DNA from: Tolypothrix sp. FACHB-123
GTDB taxonomy: Bacteria; Cyanobacteriota; Cyanobacteriia; Cyanobacteriales; Nostocaceae
NCBI RefSeq assembly: GCF_014697075.1
Contig: NZ_JACJRE010000033.1
Span: 26,414 to 90,413, forward strand
DNA length: 64,000 nucleotides
Direction: 5' to 3'
Both the position numbers and the translations under genes were made by a program. Below, piece by piece: positions 1-6,377 of this stretch. Each line of letters opens with the position of its first letter. The stretch's first letter is position 1. The notes under the pieces are model-generated. The model was not told the DNA's origin. It saw nothing but the letters and a program-made list of their open reading frames with translations, and made no database searches.

Positions 1-186
1 ATAGTTATCCCCAAGCTCCGTGATATGCGTGAGCAAATCAGTAGTGAAATCCAATCCAGAGCAGAGAAGAAATGTCCCGGCTGCAAGGAAGCTCAACAAA
101 AATACGCAAAAGAATATCGTAAGAGCATTCATCGCTGGAGTTACGGTCGATTAATGAAGAATATTAAATCCCAAGCTGTCAGTTAA
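1..186 (+). pseudogene. 3' fragment of a second cas12k, cut at the transposon end
   Basis: The frame is open from the window edge and reads IVIPKLRDMREQISS and SYGRLMKNIKSQAV before a stop at 184-186. Bases 1-176 align without gaps to 17159-17334 of the intact cas12k, with about 13 mismatches (roughly 93% identity). Homology then ends exactly where the transposon end begins; the last codons before the stop belong to that end. About 35 C-terminal residues are missing compared with the intact gene. This is therefore the remnant of another, diverged CAST in the same orientation, not an assembly repeat. How much of that element survives lies outside the window. Confidence 0.85.
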
Positions 187-440
187 CTAATTAAATGTCG
201 TCATAACAAATTAATGTCGCTAAAATATTCAGGCTATAATCCTCACTGCACAACGATTATAGCCTTTTTAGTTTCCATTCAAGTTAAATAAAACTTTAAC
301 AAATTAAATGTCGTTATTTAATTTATTCACATTTTAATTGTCGTTTTGTCAAAATCATCGATTTCCAAATTTTGATTAATTCATAACAAAATAATTGTCG
401 CTTTATAGAATAGCTCACTTATTAAAAAATTAAATGTCGT
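177..440 (+). repeat. tnsB-proximal transposon end with TnsB-binding repeats
   Basis: TGTC(G) motifs begin at 177, 196, 215, 309, 339, 396 and 435, each preceded by an A/T-rich stretch of the form AAATTAATGTCG. The first three are spaced 19 bp apart, as at the other end of the element. This is the arrangement expected for TnsB binding sites at a Tn7-like end. A hairpin terminator lies between the third and fourth sites. Bases 441-667 hold no further site and no gene; they should contain the tnsB promoter, but I cannot pick out a convincing one. Confidence 0.85.
231..270 (+). terminator. Hairpin terminator inside the transposon end
   Basis: AGGCTATAATC (231-241) pairs with GATTATAGCCT (255-265) as a perfect 11-bp stem with a 13-nt loop. 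It is followed by a T-run on the plus strand. It would stop transcription entering the element from the left, including from the truncated cas12k. Confidence 0.7.
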
Positions 441-667
441 TTTTTAGAACAAAGTAGTATTATGTTTATTGAGCAATAATACACAAATACTAGTTATGTC
501 ATGCTCCTACTAAAACCTCATTATCTATAAGTTGCAAGAACAGCACTTGGAGACGAGTTTTTTCGGAGAAGCTTTGCGACAGCTAAGTTTCGCATCTCAA
601 TATCGAAATTGAAGGTGTGGGATGCAGCTTTAGGTATTTAGAGAATTTCAAGCAATGGAGTTGTTTT

Positions 668-2404
668 ATGGGTGAAACGCTAAACTCCGATGAGGGTAAT
701 GCATCTATAAGTATTGATAGTTCGGATGAAGTTGACGAAATTTTGGAGGATGAGGACGCAGAACCAACGAACACGATTATTACCCAACTCTCAGATGAAG
801 CCAAGCTGAGGATGGAGGTATTACAAAGTTTAATTGAGCCATGCGATCGCAAGACCTATGGAATCAAACTTAAGCAAGCGGCACAAAGGCTGGGTAAGAC
901 GGTTCGGACAGTACAGCGACTTGTAAAAAAGTATCAAGAACAAGGTTTATCGGCAGTCACCGAACCAGAACGTTCTGATAAAGGTAATTACCGTATTGAT
1001 GAGGAATGGCAAGAGTTTATTGTCAAAACCTATAAGGAAGGCAATAAAAGCGGTAGGAAAATGACTCCGGCTCAAGTGGCGATTCGAGTTCAAGTGAGAG
1101 CGGAACAATTGGGTTTGGAAAGATATCCCAGCCACATGACTGTTTACCGAGTTCTCAATCCAATTATTGAGCGCAAAGAGCAGAAGCAGAAAGTTAGAAA
1201 TATTGGTTGGCGTGGTTCACGGGTATCGCATCAAACCCGTGATGGACAAACTTTGGAGCCAAGATACAGCAACCATACTTGGCAGTGCGACCATACAAAA
1301 TTGGATGTGATGCTGGTTGACCAGTATGGCGAAACTTTAGCACGTCCTTGGTTAACAAAAATTACGGATAGCTATTCGCGCTGCATTATGGGTATGCATT
1401 TAGGTTTTGATGCACCAAGTTCTTTAGTTGTAGCTTTGGCTATGCGTCATGCTGTGTTAGCAAAAAAGTATCCTTCGGAATATAAACTTCATTGTGAGTG
1501 GGGAACTTTTGGTATTCCAGAAAATTTATTTACTGATGGTGGAAAGGATTTTCGCTCAGAGCATTTAAAACAAATTGGATTTCAAATAGGGTTTGAATGC
1601 CATTTGCGCGATCGCCCCAGTGAAGGTGGCATTGAAGAACGGAGTTTCGGTACTATCAACACAGATTTTTTATCTGGGTTTTATGGCTATTTAGGTTCCA
1701 ATATTCAGCAACGTCCAGAAAATGCCGAAGAAGAAGCTTGTATTACTTTGAGGGAATTACATCTACTAATTGTTCGCTACATTGTTGATAACTACAATCA
1801 GCGACTTGATGCTCGTAGCGGACAAACGCGGTTTCAACGCTGGGAAGCGGGTTTACCTGCGCTACCAAGTTTAATTGACGAACGACAATTAGATATTTGT
1901 TTGATGAAAAAGACACGCCGCAGTATCTACAAAGGTGGGTATGTGAGTTTTGAAAACATTACCTATCGAGGGGAATACTTAGCAGCTTATGCGGGTGAGG
2001 GTGTAATACTGCGATTTGATCCTAGAGATATATCAACAGTTTTTGTATATCGTCAAGATTCTGGTAAAGAAGAGTTGTTGTCTCAGGCACATGCGATTGA
2101 CTTAGAAACCGAGCAGATTTCCTTGGAAGAAGCGAAAGCAGCAAGTCGAAAAATTCGTGATGCTGGTAAGCAAATAAGTAATAAATCTATTTTGGCAGAG
2201 GTGCGGGATAGGGACACTTTTATCAAGCAGAAGAAAAAGAGTCAAAAAGAGCGTAAAAAACAAGAACAAGCTCAAGTGCATTCTGTATACAAGCCTCCTC
2301 AAATTCACGAACCAGTTGAACAGACACAAGAAACACCTCAGCTACAAAAACGACGACCTAGAGTATATGACTACGAACAACTTCGTCGAGATTATGACGA
2401 TTAG
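668..2404 (+). CDS. tnsB: TnsB, DDE transposase of the V-K CAST
   Basis: TnsB binds the TGTCG repeats at both ends and performs strand transfer. The 578-residue product has an acidic N-terminus, then helix-turn-helix DNA-binding domains (for example KLKQAAQRLGKTVRTVQRLV), then an RNase H-fold integrase core. Visible catalytic residues are D208 in QCDHTKLD, D290 in FTDGGKDF and E323/E324 in GGIEERSFG. The Lys/Gln-rich tail ending in RRPRVYDYEQLRRDYDD is the type that contacts TnsC in this family. I chose the ATG at 668 because a GGAG lies about 7 bases upstream; the frame extends back to a GTG at 617. Its length fits characterised V-K TnsB proteins, about 580 residues. It heads a tnsB-tnsC-tniQ operon. 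Confidence 0.96.
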   Translation: MGETLNSDEGNASISIDSSDEVDEILEDEDAEPTNTIITQLSDEAKLRMEVLQSLIEPCDRKTYGIKLKQAAQRLGKTVRTVQRLVKKYQEQGLSAVTEPERSDKGNYRIDEEWQEFIVKTYKEGNKSGRKMTPAQVAIRVQVRAEQLGLERYPSHMTVYRVLNPIIERKEQKQKVRNIGWRGSRVSHQTRDGQTLEPRYSNHTWQCDHTKLDVMLVDQYGETLARPWLTKITDSYSRCIMGMHLGFDAPSSLVVALAMRHAVLAKKYPSEYKLHCEWGTFGIPENLFTDGGKDFRSEHLKQIGFQIGFECHLRDRPSEGGIEERSFGTINTDFLSGFYGYLGSNIQQRPENAEEEACITLRELHLLIVRYIVDNYNQRLDARSGQTRFQRWEAGLPALPSLIDERQLDICLMKKTRRSIYKGGYVSFENITYRGEYLAAYAGEGVILRFDPRDISTVFVYRQDSGKEELLSQAHAIDLETEQISLEEAKAASRKIRDAGKQISNKSILAEVRDRDTFIKQKKKSQKERKKQEQAQVHSVYKPPQIHEPVEQTQETPQLQKRRPRVYDYEQLRRDYDD

Positions 2405-2458
2405 TTTGATAGAAATCGGTCGAAATTAAGCAAATAAAATATTCGAGATTCACAGATT

Positions 2459-3295
2459 ATGACAGAAGAATCTTTGCATAAATGGGTGCAAAATTTATGG
2501 GGAGATGAACCAATTCCAGAAGAGTTGATGCCGCAAATTGAAAGGTTAATTACTCCCAGCGTAGTAGAGCTTGACCATATCCAAAGAATTCATGATTGGT
2601 TAGATAGTTTGCGTCTTTCCAAACAATGTGGTCGAATTGTTGCGCCACCACGAGCGGGGAAGTCAGTTACTTGTGATGTTTATAAACTCTTGAATAAACC
2701 ACAAAAAAGAACAGGTAAGCGGGATATTGTACCTGTTTTGTATATGCAAGCTTCGGGAGATTGTTCAACAGGGGAACTACTAACATTAATTTTAGAGAGT
2801 TTGAAATATGATGCAACTTCGGGTAAATTGACTGATTTGCGACGACGGGTGCTGCGGCTCATTAAAGAATCAAAAGTCGAAATGTTGATTATTGATGAAG
2901 CAAATTTTTTGAAATTAAATACATTTAGCGAAATAGCTCGAATCTACGATTTATTAAAAATTGCAATTGTGCTTGTGGGAACTGATGGTCTGGATAATCT
3001 CATTAAGAAAGAACCTTATATTCATGACCGTTTCATCGAATGTTATCGTTTGCAATTAGTGTCTGAGAAAAAATTTGCTGAGTTAGTACAAATTTGGGAA
3101 GATGAGGTTTTGTGTTTACCTGTACCATCAAATTTAACTAGAAAAGAAACTTTAATGCCGTTGTACCAAAAAACAGGTGGCAAGATTGGTTTGGTGGATC
3201 GGGTTTTAAGAAAGGCTTCGATTTTATCTCTGAGAAAAGGTTTAAAAAATATTGATAAAGGAACTTTGGATGAGGTTTTGGAGTGGTTTGAGTGA
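2459..3295 (+). CDS. tnsC: TnsC, AAA+ ATPase regulator of the V-K CAST
   Basis: TnsC forms ATP-dependent filaments on DNA that link the Cas12k-TniQ target complex to TnsB. The 278-residue protein has a Walker A motif APPRAGKS near residues 62-69 and a Walker B motif MLIIDEAN near 142-149. It then has an arginine-containing C-terminal lid region (GGKIGLVDRVLRKAS). Its size matches the minimal TnsC of V-K systems, which lacks the long extensions of Tn7 TnsC. It starts 54 bp after tnsB, and its stop codon overlaps the tniQ start as TGATG. It is clearly part of the same transcript. Confidence 0.96.
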   Translation: MTEESLHKWVQNLWGDEPIPEELMPQIERLITPSVVELDHIQRIHDWLDSLRLSKQCGRIVAPPRAGKSVTCDVYKLLNKPQKRTGKRDIVPVLYMQASGDCSTGELLTLILESLKYDATSGKLTDLRRRVLRLIKESKVEMLIIDEANFLKLNTFSEIARIYDLLKIAIVLVGTDGLDNLIKKEPYIHDRFIECYRLQLVSEKKFAELVQIWEDEVLCLPVPSNLTRKETLMPLYQKTGGKIGLVDRVLRKASILSLRKGLKNIDKGTLDEVLEWFE

Positions 3296-3798
3296 TGGAA
3301 AGTACTACGACGGAAAATAACTTTTTTGATATTGAACTTTTTAAAGGTGAAAGTTTAAGCCATTTTTTAGGGCGGTTTCGTCGCCAAAATTATTTAACTG
3401 CTACTCAACTTGGTAAGATCACTGGTTTGGGTGCGGTTATTGGTAGATGGGAGAAGTATTATTTCAATCCTTTCCCGACACCCCAAGAGTTAGAAAAGTT
3501 AGCGGGTGTAGTTGGTGTCGAAGTTGAAAGACTTAGGGAAATGCTACCAACAAAGGGTGTGACTATGAAACCCAGACCAATTAGGTTATGTGGTGCTTGC
3601 TATGCAGAAGTACCATTACACCGCCATGAGTGGCAGTTTAAGGACAAGATGAAATGCGATCGCCATAATTTGGGTTTGCTAACAAAATGCACTAACTGTC
3701 AGACTCCGTTTCCAATTCCTTCTGATTGGGTGCAAGGGGAATGTTCTCACTGCTTTTTGCCTTTTGCAACAATGGCGAAGCGTCAGAAGCGTTACTGA
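3295..3798 (+). CDS. tniQ: TniQ, short target-site adaptor of the V-K CAST
   Basis: TniQ bridges the Cas12k-guide complex and the TnsC filament. The 167-residue product is the short form typical of V-K elements. It has an N-terminal GESLSHFLGRFRRQN motif followed by a helix-turn-helix-like segment (LTATQLGKITGLGAVIGRWEKY). Two zinc-binding clusters follow: CGAC with CDRHNLG, and CTNC with CSHC. The ATG at 3295 overlaps the tnsC stop codon by one base, implying translational coupling; the frame also permits a GTG one codon earlier. No other TniQ/TnsD gene is present, so there is no sign of a second, protein-directed targeting route. Confidence 0.95.
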   Translation: MESTTTENNFFDIELFKGESLSHFLGRFRRQNYLTATQLGKITGLGAVIGRWEKYYFNPFPTPQELEKLAGVVGVEVERLREMLPTKGVTMKPRPIRLCGACYAEVPLHRHEWQFKDKMKCDRHNLGLLTKCTNCQTPFPIPSDWVQGECSHCFLPFATMAKRQKRY

Positions 3799-3847
3799 CG
3801 TTACTAGACAGCTAAATTCTCTGCCTAAAAAAACTTAAAACAAGAAA

Positions 3848-3871
3848 GAGACGTGGTTTCATTCACGTCTC
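3848..3871. terminator. Inverted repeat between tniQ and a convergent gene
   Basis: GAGACGTG (3848-3855) and CACGTCTC (3864-3871) form a perfect 8-bp stem with an 8-nt loop. It lies between the converging tniQ and the gene at 3902-4204, so it may end both transcripts. It lacks a strong T-run. Confidence 0.5.
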
Positions 3872-3901
3872 CAGGTGATGGAAAAAAATTTATGCCAGTG
3901 G

Positions 3902-4204
3902 TTACGCTACATCCGCCACCAGCAACCCGTTAACAGCAATGATGAATAGCTGTGCTAATTCAGGGGTGTCACAACAAGGTCTATCATCGCTATTACAGGG
4001 TTGTGCCACCCATTTGCCTTCAATATTCTGATAAAAAGTTCCCAGCAGATGATAGCTGTTCCATACTCGATACAGTTCTCCAAGATCATCTGGTACTGAA
4101 TCGATTTCAATCTCTGGCGCTATTGTTTCAGCAAGCTGGTCGATGTATTCCTCAAACTCGGATTGAGCCAAGGCTTGGTTATCAAACTCTTCTTGTACAA
4201 TCAT
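3902..4204 (-). CDS. Hypothetical acidic protein, 100 aa
   Basis: I do not recognise a family. The product is acidic at its N-terminal half (EEFDNQALAQSEFEEYIDQLAE), then contains a WNSYHLLGTFYQNIEGKW segment and a CNSDDRPCCDTPELA stretch with three cysteines. It has no signal peptide or membrane segment. It is encoded convergently to tniQ at the start of the CAST cargo and divergently from the XRE regulator. The opposite strand also has an 86-aa frame here, but that one lacks protein-like composition and a supporting context. It may be a small cargo accessory protein. Confidence that it is a gene is moderate. Confidence 0.55.
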   Translation of the reverse strand: MIVQEEFDNQALAQSEFEEYIDQLAETIAPEIEIDSVPDDLGELYRVWNSYHLLGTFYQNIEGKWVAQPCNSDDRPCCDTPELAQLFIIAVNGLLVADVA

Positions 4205-4233
4205 CTAAGTAACCTCATCGATGGGGTTCCACA

Positions 4234-4273
4234 AAAGGCGATCGCAGTCTCTTCCCGGAGGGCGATCGCCTTT
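4234..4273. repeat. Inverted pair of HIP1 octamers
   Basis: AAAGGCGATCGC (4234-4245) and GCGATCGCCTTT (4262-4273) form a perfect 12-bp stem built on two HIP1 sites. It is followed by a T-containing stretch. It lies between the divergent genes at 4204 and 4426. Confidence 0.6.
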
Positions 4274-4287
4274 GGTTTTGTCTATTC

Positions 4288-4393
4288 ATTAATCTACGTC
4301 TGACGTAGAATTACGTCAAGCGTAGATTAATATAAGTTAAATGTAGATAAATCTACGGTAAGAGCTAAAGATTCACAAGTAGAGGAATCTACC
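4288..4393. promoter_or_regulatory. Probable operator cluster for the XRE regulator
   Basis: Three palindromes lie within 110 bp upstream of the regulator gene. The first, 4288-4331, is a 44-bp dyad whose 20-bp arms begin ATTAATCTACG and match at 18 of 20 positions; it contains shorter TCTACGT...ACGTAGA palindromes. The second, 4343-4356, is GTAGAT-AA-ATCTAC. The third, 4380-4393, is the imperfect GTAGAGGAATCTAC. The shared half-site is ATCTAC. The position fits autoregulation by the gene at 4426. Confidence 0.65.
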
Positions 4394-4425
4394 TCTCACA
4401 GCCACTAAACTGGGGATGTAGTGAT

Positions 4426-4686
4426 ATGCCTATGGATAAAGTGATTCGCTGGAAATTAAATGAAGTGATGGCGCGAAAGCGAGTGAGGAATAAGGATTTA
4501 GCTGAAGCGTTAGGAATAACCGAAAATTCCGTGTACAGGCTACGTAAGGTTGACGAGATGCCACGATTAACTCCAGAAAGGTTAAATGGCATTTGTCAGG
4601 CATTAAATTGTCAACCAGGAGAGCTTTTGGAATATGTACCCCATGATGATGATGGGAAGATAGTTTCTATTGTTGAAGTGGCGTAA
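4426..4686 (+). CDS. XRE-family (Cro/CI-type) DNA-binding regulator
   Basis: The 86-residue product is essentially one helix-turn-helix domain of the Cro/CI-like HTH_26 type (NKDLAEALGITENSVYRLRKV), followed by PERLNGICQALNCQPGELLEYVPHDDDG, which is typical of small cyanobacterial and phage-like repressors. It has no effector domain. A GGGGA lies about 10 bases before the ATG. The strongly palindromic region just upstream suggests that it represses its own promoter and perhaps the divergent 100-aa gene. Such regulators often accompany integrated elements. Here it lies within the CAST, so it may control the cargo or the transposition genes, but nothing in the sequence ties it to either. Confidence 0.85.
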   Translation: MPMDKVIRWKLNEVMARKRVRNKDLAEALGITENSVYRLRKVDEMPRLTPERLNGICQALNCQPGELLEYVPHDDDGKIVSIVEVA

Positions 4687-5038
4687 GTTAGTTGAACTAA
4701 ATTTACAGTATAGAAAGATGAAAACTAGGAAATCAGGTTTTAGAGCTAGCTAACGTATTTAAAAACAACCTGAGTTGATAAATATAATATCTATACTTCG
4801 TAAATTCAGATATATAACGGAATAAGGTTAAAATTGTTTCAAAATAAGGTGTAGGCGAAATTGGACTGGTCTAATTTCAACCTTCACTTCCATGCTGCTG
4901 AACTTGCCTTTGAGTCTTTAACAGGGATTATTTTTAAGCAATGGTGTTATTGTGAGTATCCTTCACAGGTTAACCATATATTTCATAAGCAAACCCCACC
5001 GATGAATTTTGGTGGGGTTAACAGGGAAATTGCTAATA
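4687..5038. other. Intergenic stretch without a supported gene
   Basis: This AT-rich region separates the XRE gene from the convergent MerR-type gene. A 71-aa frame beginning at 4861 has no Shine-Dalgarno-like sequence or recognisable domain and runs over the terminator and into the MerR gene's 3' end, so I leave it out. The only structure seen is the terminator at 4992-5019. Confidence 0.6.
4992..5019 (-). terminator. Terminator of the MerR-type gene
   Basis: AACCCCACC (4992-5000) and GGTGGGGTT (5011-5019) form a perfect 9-bp GC-rich stem with a 10-nt loop. On the minus strand it is followed by TTTGCTT. It lies about 20 bp after the stop of the gene at 5039-5530. Confidence 0.7.
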
Positions 5039-5530
5039 CTAGACTGCTGACAAGCTTTCCAATGGTGTGCCTTTGATTCTTTTGTCAAAATCTAAAACCT
5101 CATTCTTTCTCGCTTGCAACTCAGCAATTACTTCTCCAATAGCACCTATCTCATGAATGACGAGTTGCCCTTTATTTTTGCCGGATGCTTCTAGCACTTT
5201 TAACCCGAAGTCTTGCCAGCTTTCAATTAAGTATAATTGCTCACCAATAAATACTAAGTTGCACTTAAAGAATGACGGTGTGTATTCACGTTGTTCAAGA
5301 AATTCAAGGACTTTCCGGATCTCCTGTAAGGAAAGTCTTTCTCTAAGTCTATCAATTATCTTGATTTGGAGAATTTGCTCCCAACTGTATATTACTTTTG
5401 GGTGTTTAGGATTACCAAATTTGTTAGGAGATACAAGCTTGCTAGAGTCTAGGTAACTCAGTCTACTTGAGCTAACACCAGTTATGGAGATAGTCTCCTG
5501 CCTTGTAAGTCCGCTTACCATTTCACTCAC
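5039..5530 (-). CDS. MerR-type transcriptional regulator within the CAST
   Basis: The 163-residue protein starts with a winged helix-turn-helix of MerR type: LTRQETISITGVSSSRLSYLDSSKL, then a wing, then YSWEQILQIKIIDRLRERLSLQEIRKVLEFL. The C-terminal half (FFKCNLVFIGEQLYLIES, then QLVIHEIGAIGEVIAEL) resembles cyanobacterial MerR-like proteins that lack a metal-binding tail. MerR-type repressors (CvkR) that silence cas12k are known in V-K CASTs, normally encoded next to cas12k. This gene is 9.6 kb away, and a different regulator sits next to cas12k, so it could be CvkR-like but relocated, or a regulator of the neighbouring cargo. The family call is firm; the target is unknown. Confidence 0.8.
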   Translation of the reverse strand: MSEMVSGLTRQETISITGVSSSRLSYLDSSKLVSPNKFGNPKHPKVIYSWEQILQIKIIDRLRERLSLQEIRKVLEFLEQREYTPSFFKCNLVFIGEQLYLIESWQDFGLKVLEASGKNKGQLVIHEIGAIGEVIAELQARKNEVLDFDKRIKGTPLESLSAV

Positions 5531-5638
5531 TTGTGTTATTCCTCGTGTCTCTATGATAGTTTTGTTTGTCCATGACTACAAGATTCCAAAAAATGTTTTA
5601 AAAGTTAGCTAAAAACCCACACTTTTAAAACAATTGTT

Positions 5639-5676
5639 TATAATAGAGGGGTACTTTAAAATACCCTTCTGGGGTA
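5639..5676 (+). promoter_or_regulatory. Promoter and competing short hairpins before the 40-aa gene
   Basis: A TATAAT box lies at 5639-5644. Just downstream come GGGTA (5649-5653), TACCC (5662-5666) and GGGTA (5672-5676). The middle segment can pair with either flank, and the second pairing lies just before the start codon at 5683. This could make translation switchable, but the stems are only 5 bp long. Confidence 0.4.
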
Positions 5677-5682
5677 GTTTCT

Positions 5683-5805
5683 ATGACAACAAGCAAAAAA
5701 ATGGCAAGCGAAGCCTCTAAAATCCTTCGCGACCCCAAGTCTACAAAGGCTGAAAAGTCCGTAGCTGCTTCTGACTTGTCTCAAGCTAAGAAAAAGAAAA
5801 ACTAG
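5683..5805 (+). CDS. Small basic Ser/Ala/Lys-rich protein, 40 aa
   Basis: The product begins MTTSKKMASEASKILRD and continues with an AEKSVAASDLSQA segment and a KKKKN tail. The layout 'ASxxLRD...SxxAxKSxAxSxLSQ' resembles a widespread family of tiny uncharacterised bacterial and phage proteins that I know only as hypothetical. It has a TATAAT box about 40 bp upstream and a strong terminator right at its stop codon, so it is a monocistronic unit within the CAST cargo. Function is unknown. It is too basic and low in hydrophobic residues to be a membrane peptide. Confidence 0.7.
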   Translation: MTTSKKMASEASKILRDPKSTKAEKSVAASDLSQAKKKKN

Positions 5806-5832
5806 GGTAACAACATTGCCCTAGTTTTTTTT
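5800..5832 (+). terminator. Rho-independent terminator of the 40-aa gene
   Basis: AACTAGGG (5800-5807) pairs with CCCTAGTT (5819-5826) around an 11-nt loop and runs into eight Ts. The stem includes the stop codon of the gene. Confidence 0.88.
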
Positions 5833-5963
5833 ATTGTTTATTTCACTAGGAGTATTGGAAGGTGCAACTTCCGATACTCTCTCAAAAAGCTTGCTAAGGG
5901 TTCTACATCATCTAGAAGCCCACCCTTAGCAATTTTTAACCACGAGGCTTCTACAAAAAACGA

Positions 5964-6248
5964 ATGAAACTTATAACTTACGATCTTAACACCCCAGGGA
6001 AAAACTACCAAGCCCTTTACAATGCCATCCAATCTTTAGGGGAATGGTGGCATTATCTAGACTCTAATTGGTTGGTGGACACTACGCTCAATACATACCA
6101 GATCAGCGATCGCTTGAGACAATGTATTGATAGTAATGATCGCTTGCTAATTGTTGAGATTGATCCGTCCACAGTAAGCGGATGGTTACCTAAAGATGCT
6201 TGGGAATGGATTTCTGCACGTACAAGACGTATGTCAACCTTTCGGTAA
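5964..6248 (+). CDS. Small Cas2-like ('SinR family') protein
   Basis: The 94-residue product begins MKLITYDLNTPGKNY, then has WWHYLDSNWLVDT and NDRLLIVEIDPSTVSGWLP. This is the pattern of the small ferredoxin-fold proteins related to Cas2/VapD that databases often label 'SinR family protein'. The first strand keeps the Asp of Cas2-like nucleases (TYDLN). It is not beside cas1 or other adaptation genes, so a role in spacer acquisition is unlikely. Relatives occur near toxin-antitoxin and restriction genes, and here it lies next to hsdS. Whether it cleaves nucleic acid is unknown. Confidence 0.75.
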   Translation: MKLITYDLNTPGKNYQALYNAIQSLGEWWHYLDSNWLVDTTLNTYQISDRLRQCIDSNDRLLIVEIDPSTVSGWLPKDAWEWISARTRRMSTFR

Positions 6249-6282
6249 CTGCTGGGTGAAAACCCTATGTGGTAATTAACTC

Positions 6283-6316
6283 AATAAACCTGGATGCTCA
6301 AGCATCCAGGTTTATT
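6283..6316. terminator. Bidirectional terminator between the Cas2-like gene and hsdS
   Basis: AATAAACCTGGATGCT (6283-6298) and its exact complement (6301-6316) form a perfect 16-bp stem with a 2-nt loop. The flanking A and T bases work on both strands, which suits the convergent genes. Confidence 0.85.
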
Positions 6317-6377
6317 AGCAATTAGGGGTGGTTCAAACTTGGCTAGAGGAGTGGTGATGATCATACTACTGCCAATA

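Noticed and set aside
1-186. Simple insertion of the CAST into another cas12k gene
   Set aside because: The remaining 3' part of that cas12k is not found beyond the other end, where a tRNA gene lies instead, and flanking pentamers differ.
4861-5076. 71-aa plus-strand frame
   Set aside because: No ATG or RBS of note; it overlaps the terminator and 3' end of the MerR-type gene.
5838-6032. 64-aa minus-strand frame
   Set aside because: It overlaps the better-supported Cas2-like gene and lacks any domain.
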